A model generated the notes under the pieces. That model was not told the origin of the DNA, made no database searches, and saw only the letters and a list, made by a program, of their open reading frames with translations. The translations under genes were made by a program, and so were the position numbers. DNA of 64,000 nucleotides from Sphingomonas glacialis. Lineage in GTDB: Bacteria; Pseudomonadota; Alphaproteobacteria; Sphingomonadales; Sphingomonadaceae. Below are positions 53,954 to 62,095 of this stretch, in pieces. The DNA is taken from assembly GCF_006439055.1 (NCBI RefSeq), contig NZ_RCZC01000008.1:63494-127493 (forward strand), written 5' to 3'. Within the stretch, counting starts at the first letter, position 1. Every line of letters begins with the position of its first letter.

Positions 53954-54002
53954 GCGGGGGGCAATGCCCGGTTCGCCCGCATGGGCGAACCGGGCGCATG
54001 CC

Positions 54003-55043
54003 TCAGCGCATCTTCTCGAGCAGCGTGCGGCGATATTCGCCCTGACGCTCGAACATCCAGCCAGGATATTCGGCAGGAAGCGCGCTCGTCTCTCCCAGCT
54101 TGGCGAGATCGTCCGCCGACAGCTCGACCTTGGTCGCGGCGAGATTGTCGGTCAGCTGGTCGGGCCGCTTGGCGCCGACGATCACGCTCGACACGGCCTT
54201 CTGGTGGAGCAGCCAGGCGAGCGCCACCTGCGCCACCGACACGCCGTGCGCCTCGGCGATCGGGCGCATCACGTCGATGATCGCATAGCCGCGGGCCTTG
54301 TCGATCGGCGGGAAGTCGAAGGTCGCGCGGCGGCCATCGGTCTTGCTCTCGTCGGCGCGGTCGTATTTGCCCGACAGGAAGCCGCCGGCGAGCGGGCTCC
54401 ACACCATCAGTCCGACCTCTTCCGAGAGAAGCGCCGGCACGATCTCGCGCTCGAGATCGCGGCTGGCGATCGTGTAATAGGCCTGGAGCGAGGCGAAGCG
54501 GTGCAGCCCGAGCCGCGCCGATTCGCCGAGCGCCTTGACGATCTGCCACGCCGCCCAGTTCGACACGCCGATATACCGCACATGCCCGTGCTGGACGAGC
54601 GTATCGAGTGCGCGCAGCGTCTCCTCGATCGGTGTCGCGGGGTCGAAGCCGTGGATCTGGTAGAGATCGATATGGTCGAGCTGGAGCCGCTTGAGGCTCG
54701 CCTTGCACGCGTCGATCAGATGATAGCGCGAGGCGCCGCGGGCGTTCGGGCCACCGCCCATCTCGCCGAACGCCTTGGTCGCGACGACGATCTCCTCGCG
54801 CTTGAGGCCCAGATTGCGGATCGCCTGGCCGGTGATCTCTTCCGAGCGGCCGTTCGAATAGACGTTGGCGGTGTCGATGAAATTGATCCCGCCATCGATC
54901 GCGACGCGGACCAGCGCATCGGCTTCGTCCTGGCCGAGCTGGCCGATCTTGCCCCACATGTCGTCGCCGCCGCCGAAGGTCATCGTGCCGAGGCACAGTT
55001 CCGAGACGAACAGGCCGGTGCGGCCAAGCTTGTTGTAGCGCAT
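54003..55043 (-). CDS. aldo/keto reductase
   Basis: 346 residues. MRYNKLGRTGLFVSELCLGT is the usual start of the Mgs/YghZ-like aldo/keto reductases; INFIDTANVYSNGRSEEITG contains the catalytic Asp and Tyr, and VVATKAFGEMG the Lys. HIDLYQIHGFDPATPIEETL has the second-shell His. An NADPH-dependent cytosolic reductase of aldehydes or ketones; the physiological substrate is not deducible. Monocistronic, upstream of nothing else on its strand within 100 bp. Confidence 0.9.
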   Translation of the reverse strand: MRYNKLGRTGLFVSELCLGTMTFGGGDDMWGKIGQLGQDEADALVRVAIDGGINFIDTANVYSNGRSEEITGQAIRNLGLKREEIVVATKAFGEMGGGPNARGASRYHLIDACKASLKRLQLDHIDLYQIHGFDPATPIEETLRALDTLVQHGHVRYIGVSNWAAWQIVKALGESARLGLHRFASLQAYYTIASRDLEREIVPALLSEEVGLMVWSPLAGGFLSGKYDRADESKTDGRRATFDFPPIDKARGYAIIDVMRPIAEAHGVSVAQVALAWLLHQKAVSSVIVGAKRPDQLTDNLAATKVELSADDLAKLGETSALPAEYPGWMFERQGEYRRTLLEKMR

Positions 55044-55160
55044 GGAGATTCCTTCCGAAGCCGCCCGCGGGTCGTTGGGGGGAGGCGGTCAGCGCTTTAA
55101 AGCATGACGCGCCGAATGGCTCCAGCAGACCGCGCCGTAAGCGCTACGGCAGGGCACGGG

Positions 55161-55841
55161 TTACCGCGGGTGCGGGTGCGCCTCGATATGCGCGATCAGG
55201 CTGCCGAAGGCGGGCGTTTCGGGAAGGATATAGGCGATGCCGTTGGCGGGGCGGAACAGCGGCTGGATGACGCCTTCGTAAAAGCGCACCGGTACGTTGA
55301 TGCAGCCGTAAGAGATGCGGTTGTCGGCGACGCTGGGGGTCGCCAGGCGCTGCAGACGATGCTCGGCGGCGTTGCTCGTGACGACGCGGTGGAGCGAGAT
55401 CGCGGCGTCGTAGTCGATCCAAAGCACGTCGTGCGGCCCGAGGTCGGCGCCGAACCCAACTTCGAAACGCCCGGCAGGCGTGGTCCGCATCGCCGGGGTG
55501 ATCTGCGCGAGCTTGAGCGTGCCGATACCGGGCGGCGAAAGATCGCCGCGCGCTGCACCGAGCAGCGCCGGTGTCGTCGCACGGACCGCGCCGTCGGCGG
55601 TAAAGGCGACGACCTGCGCATGGACCTTGTCGATGACGATGAACGGCAGGCCGTGCGCGTCGGCCTTGGCGACCACCCACGCGGCGAGAGCCAATGCCTC
55701 GGTCGAGGCGGGCAGCGCGGGTGCTTCGGCGGCGACGCGGGTCTCGGTCGCCGCAAGCGGTGCCGCCGCCGCAACGTGCGGCGGCAGGGCTGCGAGCGAC
55801 AGCGCGATCAGCGCCGCGCGCGTGCGGCGCTGATCGAACAT
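55161..55841 (-). CDS. YkuD-type L,D-transpeptidase
   Basis: 226 residues from the ATG at 55841, only 2 bp after the TpsA stop. MFDQRRTRAALIALSLAALP is a signal peptide ending at AAA near 27. The catalytic motif is ISLHRV for His and RISYGCINVPVRFYEG for Cys. YkuD enzymes cross-link peptidoglycan or attach proteins to it through meso-diaminopimelate. As the third gene of a two-partner secretion operon, it may help anchor the exported product or remodel the wall near the secretion site; that role is inferred. Confidence 0.85.
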   Translation of the reverse strand: MFDQRRTRAALIALSLAALPPHVAAAAPLAATETRVAAEAPALPASTEALALAAWVVAKADAHGLPFIVIDKVHAQVVAFTADGAVRATTPALLGAARGDLSPPGIGTLKLAQITPAMRTTPAGRFEVGFGADLGPHDVLWIDYDAAISLHRVVTSNAAEHRLQRLATPSVADNRISYGCINVPVRFYEGVIQPLFRPANGIAYILPETPAFGSLIAHIEAHPHPR

Positions 55842-55843
55842 GC

Positions 55844-58774
55844 TCAGTTCCGATCCTGCTTGGCGGGATAGGTGCGCGGCTTGATGACATACGGGGCGGG
55901 TGCCGTCGGCGTGACCGTGACGGGGGCCCGCGGCGTCTCGAGTACCGGCTGCACCGGGGTCGGCTGCGGCGCAACCGGGGTGACCGACAGTTCCTCGGTC
56001 GGCACGAGGACGCCGGTCCCGACGACGACGAGATTGACCGGGATCAGCGGAACGTAATCCCGCGGCTTCTTGCCGAGGAACGTAACGCCTGCGGGGACGA
56101 GCGGCGTTGTGACGACGGGCGTTGTGACGACGGGCGTTGTGACGACGGGCGTTGTGACGACGGGCGTTGTGACGACGGGCGTTGTGACGACCGGTGTTGT
56201 GACGACTGGTGTCGTGACAACCGGCGTTGTGACGACTGGTATGGTGACGACGGGCGTTGTGACGACGGGCGTTGTGACGACCGGTGTTGTGACGACGGGC
56301 GTTGTGACGACCGGTGTTGTGACGACTGGTGTCGTGACGACGGGCGTTGTGACGACTGGTGTGGTGACGACCGGTGTGGTGACAACCGGCGTTGTGACGA
56401 CTGGTGTGGTGACGACCGGTGTGGTGACAACCGGCGTTGTGACGACCGGTGTGGTGACAACCGGCGTTGTGACGACCGGTGTGGTGACAACCGGCGTCGT
56501 GACGACCGGCGTCGTGACGACCGGCGTTGTGACGACCGGTGTCGTGACGACTGGCGTTGTGACGACCGGCGTTGTGACGACCGGCGTTGTGACGACTGGC
56601 GTTGTGACGACCGGCGTTGTGACGACCGGCGTTGTGACGACCGGTGTCGTGACGACCGGTGTGGTGACGACCGGTGTGGTGACGACCGGTGTAGTGACGA
56701 CTGGTGTCGTGACGACCGGCGTTGTGACCACCGGCGTCGTAACAACCGGCGTCGTCACCACCGCAGCGGGCGTGATCGTCCCGGTGGTCCGGAACCCGGT
56801 GACGCAGCACTGGCTCGCCAGCGCATATTGCCCGGCATTGGCACCCGCGAGCGAATAGCCGGTATAGCTGATGCCGATCCCCGTACCCGCCGTCGCGCTG
56901 TCGAAGGTCGCGCTGGCGCCCGCCCCGGCAACGAGCGTGACGCCGGTCGGCGTGCCCGAGACCGCCGTGGTATTGAAGCCCGTCAGCGTCGTTGCGGTGC
57001 TGCCATCGGCGACCTTGCTGCCATCGGGGAAGAGCAGCATGCGCTGGCTGATCGCCGCGCCCTCGGTCAGCACGAAGTTGGTCGAGAAGTCGGTCGGCGC
57101 GGCATAGGAGATCGGGTTGTAGGTGATCGACACCGGCGCGGCGGTGACGGTCGAGGGCGGTGCGGTCGCGCCGAACACGAGGGTTCCGCCGGTCACGCCG
57201 GGGCCGGTGCCGTCGAACCCTGCGATGATCGTCAGGCCCGGCGTCAAGCCGAGACTCTGCGCCGGAATCGTCGTGCCGCGCGTCAGTGTGACCTTCGACA
57301 TGATCATCACGTCATGCCCCGCGCAGAAGGCGATGTTGCCGTCGGTCGTGGTGATCGAGAAGTTGACCGCGACGTTGCGCATCGCGTTGAGCAGGATGCT
57401 GCCGTTGGTCGTCGTCAGCGGTGCGTTGACCGTGATGTCGCGGCCGCAGCACGCGATGATGTTGCCGTTGGTCGCGGTGACCGCCGCGTTGAAGTTCATG
57501 TCGCGCACCGCGTCGAGTCGCAGCGTCGTGGCATTGCTGCTCGCGGTCCAGGCGATCGCGTCGTTGACGTTGATGTCGCCATTGCCCGGCGTCGTGGTGC
57601 CGAGCGTCGTCGTGGGCGGGGTGCCGGCGACCATCGCGTCGCCGGTCGGCAGCGTGCTGATCGTGACGTTGTTGGTGACGAGCAGCGCCGACAGCGTCGC
57701 GCCCGAGATGTTGCCGGCCGCGCCGATCGTGAAGTCCTGCGGATCGATCAGCCACGTGCCCGTCGTGCCCGTAGCGGCGACGGTGTTGATCTTCGACGTG
57801 TTGGCGATGTTCACCCGCGCCGCCGATGTTTCGATGAAACCGCCATTGCCGCCGTTGGGTGCGCTTGCATCGAGCGTGCCGTCCACATTGGCCGTGCCGG
57901 TCACCATGTCGCCGAGCAGCTTGATCGTGCCCGTGCTGGTGTCGAGCGTGCGCGCTTCGATCACGCCGGTGTTGTTGACGACGGTGTGGAGCAGCTGCCC
58001 TGCCGCCTGCGCGGTGAGCAGGACGTGCCCGCCATCGGCCTGGATCAGCCCGCCATTGGCGACCAGCGCGTTGACCGCGTCGGTGTCGACCGCGATGCTG
58101 AGCAGGCCGTCGCCCGCGACGTCGAGCGTGACGCCCTGGCCACCGACGAGCGCGACCGTGCCCATCCGCGCGCTGATCACGCCTTCATTGCCGACCTTCG
58201 CGCCGAGCAGCGCGACGAAGCCGCCATTGTTCGCGGTGATGCTGCCCTGGTTGAGCACCGCGGCTTCGCTCTTGCCCGCGAAGACGTAATGCCCCGCCAT
58301 GAAATCGGCATCGGCGATGTTGAGCGTCGAGGCGACGAGCCCGCCGGTGCTGATTTGCGCGCCCTTGCCGAACAGCACGCCGTTGGGGTTGACGAGGAAC
58401 ACCTTGCCGTTCGCGGTGAGGTTGCCGAGGATCGTCGAGCCATCCGCGCCGGTCACGCGGTTGAGCGCGACTGCGGCGCTGTTGGGCTGGTTGAAGGTCA
58501 CGCTGTTACCGGCGGCGATGTTGAAGCTCTCCCAGTTGAGCACGGTCGACTGGCTCGCCTGGGTCACCGTCACCGCATTGGCGCCGGTTGCGATCGTCGC
58601 GCTGCCCGCAGCGACGCTGCCGCCGGTCGGCAGGCTCTGCGCATAGGCCGAGGGCGTGAAGGCGAACGAGCCGACCACGCTGAACAGCACGAGCTGCGTA
58701 AAGCTGCCAAGCCCGGTCGAACTGAACAGGCGGCGGGTGGTGGTACTGGCGGATTTCGGACGGAAAGTGGTCAT
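55844..58774 (-). CDS. TpsA-type filamentous haemagglutinin-like exoprotein with VVTTP stalk
   Basis: 976 residues from the ATG at 58774, with GAGG upstream. An extended signal peptide ends at SAYAQ (about 46). The TPS secretion domain (about 47-300) has NWESFNIAAGNSVTFNQP at 80-97 and VNPNGVLFGKGAQ at 128-140. MBG/YDG-like strands fill about 560-670, ending FRTTGTITPAA. From about 672 to 891, 44 tandem pentapeptides VVTTP follow (one VVTIP). The last 85 residues are Pro/Val/Thr-rich. Unusual for this class are several cysteines, including adjacent pairs in IIACCGRDI and ASQCCVTGF. It is probably exported by the TpsB encoded 53 bp upstream. Confidence 0.9.
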   Translation of the reverse strand: MTTFRPKSASTTTRRLFSSTGLGSFTQLVLFSVVGSFAFTPSAYAQSLPTGGSVAAGSATIATGANAVTVTQASQSTVLNWESFNIAAGNSVTFNQPNSAAVALNRVTGADGSTILGNLTANGKVFLVNPNGVLFGKGAQISTGGLVASTLNIADADFMAGHYVFAGKSEAAVLNQGSITANNGGFVALLGAKVGNEGVISARMGTVALVGGQGVTLDVAGDGLLSIAVDTDAVNALVANGGLIQADGGHVLLTAQAAGQLLHTVVNNTGVIEARTLDTSTGTIKLLGDMVTGTANVDGTLDASAPNGGNGGFIETSAARVNIANTSKINTVAATGTTGTWLIDPQDFTIGAAGNISGATLSALLVTNNVTISTLPTGDAMVAGTPPTTTLGTTTPGNGDINVNDAIAWTASSNATTLRLDAVRDMNFNAAVTATNGNIIACCGRDITVNAPLTTTNGSILLNAMRNVAVNFSITTTDGNIAFCAGHDVMIMSKVTLTRGTTIPAQSLGLTPGLTIIAGFDGTGPGVTGGTLVFGATAPPSTVTAAPVSITYNPISYAAPTDFSTNFVLTEGAAISQRMLLFPDGSKVADGSTATTLTGFNTTAVSGTPTGVTLVAGAGASATFDSATAGTGIGISYTGYSLAGANAGQYALASQCCVTGFRTTGTITPAAVVTTPVVTTPVVTTPVVTTPVVTTPVVTTPVVTTPVVTTPVVTTPVVTTPVVTTPVVTTPVVTTPVVTTPVVTTPVVTTPVVTTPVVTTPVVTTPVVTTPVVTTPVVTTPVVTTPVVTTPVVTTPVVTTPVVTTPVVTTPVVTTPVVTTPVVTTPVVTTPVVTTPVVTTPVVTIPVVTTPVVTTPVVTTPVVTTPVVTTPVVTTPVVTTPVVTTPVVTTPLVPAGVTFLGKKPRDYVPLIPVNLVVVGTGVLVPTEELSVTPVAPQPTPVQPVLETPRAPVTVTPTAPAPYVIKPRTYPAKQDRN
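56102..56761 (-). repeat. 44 x 15-bp tandem repeat encoding VVTTP in TpsA
   Basis: 660 bp divide exactly into 44 units of the form GTG-GTG-ACG-ACG-CCG with synonymous variation. Because 15 is a multiple of three and no unit carries a stop, all six frames stay open here. Variation at the first two codons shows clustered blocks rather than random drift. Gain or loss of units would shorten or lengthen the stalk by five residues without breaking the frame. Confidence 0.97.
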
Positions 58775-58827
58775 CGGGTTAATCCTCGAAGATGGGGAGC
58801 GCGCGCAGCCGGAATGGCGCGCGGCGT

Positions 58828-60489
58828 TCAGAATTGCTTGACGAGCTGGACCCAGGCGCGGCCGGGACGGTCTGGCGCCGAAGTGGCGCGCTGGCCGCCG
58901 AGCTTGTGCGCATAGCTGGCAGTGATGAAGATCCGTTCGGGGCCTGCCCATGTCAGCCCGCCCCCGATCCCGCTGCGGTGCGAGGTATTGGGTCCGGTGA
59001 ACCACGGGTTCTTGGCGTATTGCACTTCGCCGACATCGACGAAGCCGATCGCCGTGAACTGGCCGGGCACCGAGCGCAGCCACTGGCTGAGTCCGAGCCG
59101 CGCCTCCGCAGTGGCGACATAGCCTTGGTCGCCGTACGACTCGCCCTCGGGATAGGCGCGCACGCCGTAGGCGCCACCCAATTCCATCTTTTCCGAGCTG
59201 TCGAGATTGTCGAACGCGAACTGGCCGCGGACCGTGCCATAGAGCGACAGCGGGCCAGCAATCGACTGCAGCCGCGCCGCGCTGAACGCGAGCTTGTTGA
59301 ATTTGCCCTGCGTGCGCGCGGTCGTCGCGTCGAGCGCGCGGTCGAGCGGCGTCTCGATGTCGAGCGTGCCGTGGCTGTAGATCAACGACGCGCTGTTGCT
59401 GCCCCCGCCGCCGAAGCGATCGCGCGAGTCCATGGTGAAGCCGCCGGTCAGCACGCGGCTCTTGCGATCGGATTGCGAATTGGTGAGGCGCACGCGATCG
59501 CGGAACTTCTTCGCATCGAACCCGGCGAGCAGATACAGATTGGCGTCGCGCGAGCGGATCAGCGGGTAGCTGGCGTAGAGGCTCGCGATGTCGGCGGTGC
59601 CGTCGGCGTTGAGGCTCTTGAACTCCTTCCCGAGCTCGTAGCGGATATGCGAATAGGACGCGCCGAGCGTCAGATTGCCGAGCGGCACCTGATAGGCGGC
59701 GCGCCCGTAGGCGAGACCGCCGGTCGAGGCGAGCACGCGCAGGCTGACCATGTCGCCGAGCCCGGTCGGATTGTTGAGGTTGAGCGACCCGCCGAAGCGA
59801 TACGCGCCGGTATAGCGGTTGCCGGCGTTGTCGGCCTCGACGCTGCCGGTGATCCGCGGGGCGGAGGTGAGATCGACGAGCAGGTCCGAGGTGCCGACCG
59901 CGGCGCCGGGCGAGAGCGTCGATTTGACGCGCACGCCAGGCACGTCGGACAGCAACAGCAGTCGGCGTTCGAGCCGGGCGCTGCGCACGATGTCGCCTTC
60001 GTCGAGCCCGTTCAGGATGCGATGCGCGACGCTGGGCGCTAGGTTGGTGTGATTCTCGAGCGCGATCTTGCCGTATTGGCCTTCGATGACCGCGAGCTGG
60101 ACCTGACCGCCGGTGATATCCTGCGCGGGCAGATACGCCTTCGCGAGGAAGTAACCGTGGTCGTTGTAGAAGGCGGTGATCTTGCCTGCGATCGCGCGCA
60201 ACTGCGCGAGCGTGAGCTGGCTGCCCGGGGTGAAGCCGGCGACCGCGATCAAGGCCTTTTCGCTATAGCGCGTCTGTCCGGTGATGCGCAGCGCGGCGAC
60301 GGTGATGCTGGCCCCGACCGGGCCAGTGTCGGGCGCGACCGGTGGGGCGGCGAGCGTGATGGCGGGCTCGACCCGCGGTGCGACCGGAGCGGGCGGGATT
60401 TGCTGGAGCTGGCCCCCGGCTAGCGTGGATTGCGCAAGCGCACCTTGACTGGTGGCGACCAACAGGACGCCGACGAAACGTAATTTCAC
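58828..60489 (-). CDS. TpsB outer-membrane transporter (FhaC/ShlB/HecB family)
   Basis: 553 residues from the GTG at 60489, with GAGGTGG 6 bases upstream; this start opens a signal peptide KLRFVGVLLVATSQGALA. A POTRA-type region (SITVAALRITGQTRYSEKAL, AKAYLPAQDITGGQVQLAVI) is followed by a 16-strand barrel and a GVRAYPEGESYGDQG stretch that corresponds to the VRGY-containing lock loop of FhaC. It exports the TpsA protein encoded immediately downstream across the outer membrane. Confidence 0.93.
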   Translation of the reverse strand: MKLRFVGVLLVATSQGALAQSTLAGGQLQQIPPAPVAPRVEPAITLAAPPVAPDTGPVGASITVAALRITGQTRYSEKALIAVAGFTPGSQLTLAQLRAIAGKITAFYNDHGYFLAKAYLPAQDITGGQVQLAVIEGQYGKIALENHTNLAPSVAHRILNGLDEGDIVRSARLERRLLLLSDVPGVRVKSTLSPGAAVGTSDLLVDLTSAPRITGSVEADNAGNRYTGAYRFGGSLNLNNPTGLGDMVSLRVLASTGGLAYGRAAYQVPLGNLTLGASYSHIRYELGKEFKSLNADGTADIASLYASYPLIRSRDANLYLLAGFDAKKFRDRVRLTNSQSDRKSRVLTGGFTMDSRDRFGGGGSNSASLIYSHGTLDIETPLDRALDATTARTQGKFNKLAFSAARLQSIAGPLSLYGTVRGQFAFDNLDSSEKMELGGAYGVRAYPEGESYGDQGYVATAEARLGLSQWLRSVPGQFTAIGFVDVGEVQYAKNPWFTGPNTSHRSGIGGGLTWAGPERIFITASYAHKLGGQRATSAPDRPGRAWVQLVKQF

Positions 60490-60989
60490 GTAAACCACCT
60501 CGAACAGCTGCGGAGGGGTCCACTTGCCGCCACTCGCAGCGAGCAGAGGGGGCAAATCAGCGCAAATATCGCCGTCGGCCGGTGCCCGTGATCGTCAAGT
60601 GAGCGATCTTAAATCGGGCAGGCTGATGTTACAAATGTAGGTGATCATCTCACTTATGATAGTAACAATTATGCATAACATATGTTAATTATAAATCGTA
60701 ATATGCTTAATAATTTCGGACCGTGAAATTTACGAGCATTTTGAATGTGTTGCGGAACATGAGAAAGGCACCGAAACGGCACATATTTATTTGTCGTGTT
60801 TTCAAAGTGTTTGGTCGCGAAAACGGGAACCAATTTTATATTACGCGTTATTTTGTGGAATGCGATATTTACGCGCAAGGTCTCACGGAACTTCGGCTCA
60901 TATGTCTTTTCATTCTATTGAGTGGGTTAGCCGCTGTTTCGTGATCGCGACCGAAGGGGCCTTGGGCCCCATCCCCCGCGCAGCGCTGG
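60490..60989. other. 500-bp AT-rich regulatory region upstream of the two-partner secretion operon
   Basis: From about 60603 to 60915 the base composition falls far below that of the window, with runs such as ttaattataaatcgtaatat and ttttatattacgcgttattt. A 12-bp palindrome taacatatgtta is at 60676-60687, and gtgatcatctcac at 60641-60653. Short open frames occur but none has a ribosome site or recognisable product. The AT-richness suggests a promoter, silencer target or transferred DNA. Confidence 0.6.
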
Positions 60990-61439
60990 CTAATCACGCA
61001 AGTCGGGAAACAGCTTCTCGACTTCCGCCTGCAGATCGCTCGGTCCAGCGTTAAGGCCGAATTGGTCCAACACGGCCCGGATCAGCCCCATGCGAAACGG
61101 CCCGAGACCTGGCATCGACTCCAGTCCGGGCTGGTCCACATCGGCGACCCGGTCGGCGAGCGCCCCGAGTGTACGATAGCCTGCGGTCATGAGGATGCGG
61201 CGCAGTCCTGCTGGCAAGGCCGACCGGCCGACCGACAGGTCACGCGCCGTCGCTCCCGGCATCGTCGTCTGCAACCGGGTCTGCCCGGCTTTTTCGCGCT
61301 TCAGCGTACGGCGGATATGGCCGAGCTGGCTCGTCGTCAGCCCCAGGCGGCGCCCGATCTCGCGATACGCCACGCCCTCTGCGCGCAGCGCACGTGCGGC
61401 CGCCAAGTTCACGCTGACCTGTTCGAGCTGGCTGAGCAT
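60990..61439 (-). CDS. helix-turn-helix plus RNA polymerase alpha-CTD-like protein
   Basis: 149 residues if translation starts at the ATG at 61439 (MLSQLEQVSVNLAAARALRA). EGVAYREIGRRLGLTTSQLG is a helix-turn-helix near 20-50. The C-terminal part, LPAGLRRILMTAGYRTLGAL then PGLESMPGLGPFRMGLIRAV, resembles the helix-hairpin-helix fold of the RNA polymerase alpha C-terminal domain. A longer open frame to 61631 adds a very basic N-terminus and overlaps the VOC gene. Probably DNA-binding; no family name is certain. No good Shine-Dalgarno is visible for the short start. Confidence 0.65.
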   Translation of the reverse strand: MLSQLEQVSVNLAAARALRAEGVAYREIGRRLGLTTSQLGHIRRTLKREKAGQTRLQTTMPGATARDLSVGRSALPAGLRRILMTAGYRTLGALADRVADVDQPGLESMPGLGPFRMGLIRAVLDQFGLNAGPSDLQAEVEKLFPDLRD

Positions 61440-61614
61440 AAGCAATCGGCGATACGGCGGTCGCGGGCGGCGCGACAAGCGGCGTTTGCGCGGACGCGCG
61501 TTTTGCGGCGGCGCAGACGCTCTGGTCGAACGGGCATCTTTCGTGACCGAGGCAAATGCGCTAGCCGCGGCGTGATGCCGCTGCACAGGGCGCGGCCCAG
61601 TTATGGAGCATCCC

Positions 61615-61995
61615 ATGTTCAGCCACATCATGGTCGGATCGAACGATCTCGAGGCGTCGCGTGCATTCTACGACGCAACGCTCGCCGTGCTCGGCGCCAA
61701 GCCCGCGGCCGACAGCCATGGCCGGCTCGTCTATGATCACGCCGGCGGGCGCTTTCTCGTCACCAAGCCGATCGACGGTGCGCCGGCCTGCCACGCCAAT
61801 GGCGGCACGATCGGCTTTGCCGCATCGTCGCCCGAGCAGGTCGATGCGTGGCATGCCGCCGGTCTCGCTGCGGGCGGCACCGCGGTCGAGGACGATCCCG
61901 GCATTCGCGATGCCGGCTTCGCCAAGCTGTATCTCGCCTATCTGCGCGACCCCGCGGGCAACAAGCTGTGCGGCCTGTACCGCATGCCTGCCTGA
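61615..61995 (+). CDS. VOC family (glyoxalase/dioxygenase-like) protein
   Basis: 126 residues from the ATG at 61615 (MFSHIMVGSNDLEASRAFYD), with GGAG ahead of it; the ATG at 61603 overlaps this site and is less likely. VGSNDLEASRAFYDATLAVL is the vicinal-oxygen-chelate fold opening, and KLYLAYLRDPAGNKLCGLYR closes it. A single-domain member, probably a metal-binding dimer; activity not predictable. Confidence 0.85.
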   Translation: MFSHIMVGSNDLEASRAFYDATLAVLGAKPAADSHGRLVYDHAGGRFLVTKPIDGAPACHANGGTIGFAASSPEQVDAWHAAGLAAGGTAVEDDPGIRDAGFAKLYLAYLRDPAGNKLCGLYRMPA

Positions 61996-62095
61996 TGTCA
62001 CCCGGCGCGCCCTTGCGCGCCGGGCGGGACCTCCCATCTCATTGGCCGGCCTGTCGCTCCCCTAGCGGCGACGGGCCGACAGGACGAAAGCCATC

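Noticed and set aside
56102..56761. CRISPR-like appearance of the 15-bp tandem repeat
   Set aside because: Units abut without unique spacers, and the array is coding with conserved amino acids.
56070..56858. Plus-strand open frame encoding VVTTG repeats
   Set aside because: The 15-bp unit has no stop in any frame. There is no ribosome site or secretion signal, and TpsA on the minus strand explains the repeat.
55694..58915. 1073-codon plus-strand open frame with CDDRCGDD-like repeats
   Set aside because: Antisense shadow of TpsA; the repetitive part only reflects the 15-bp repeat read in the other direction.
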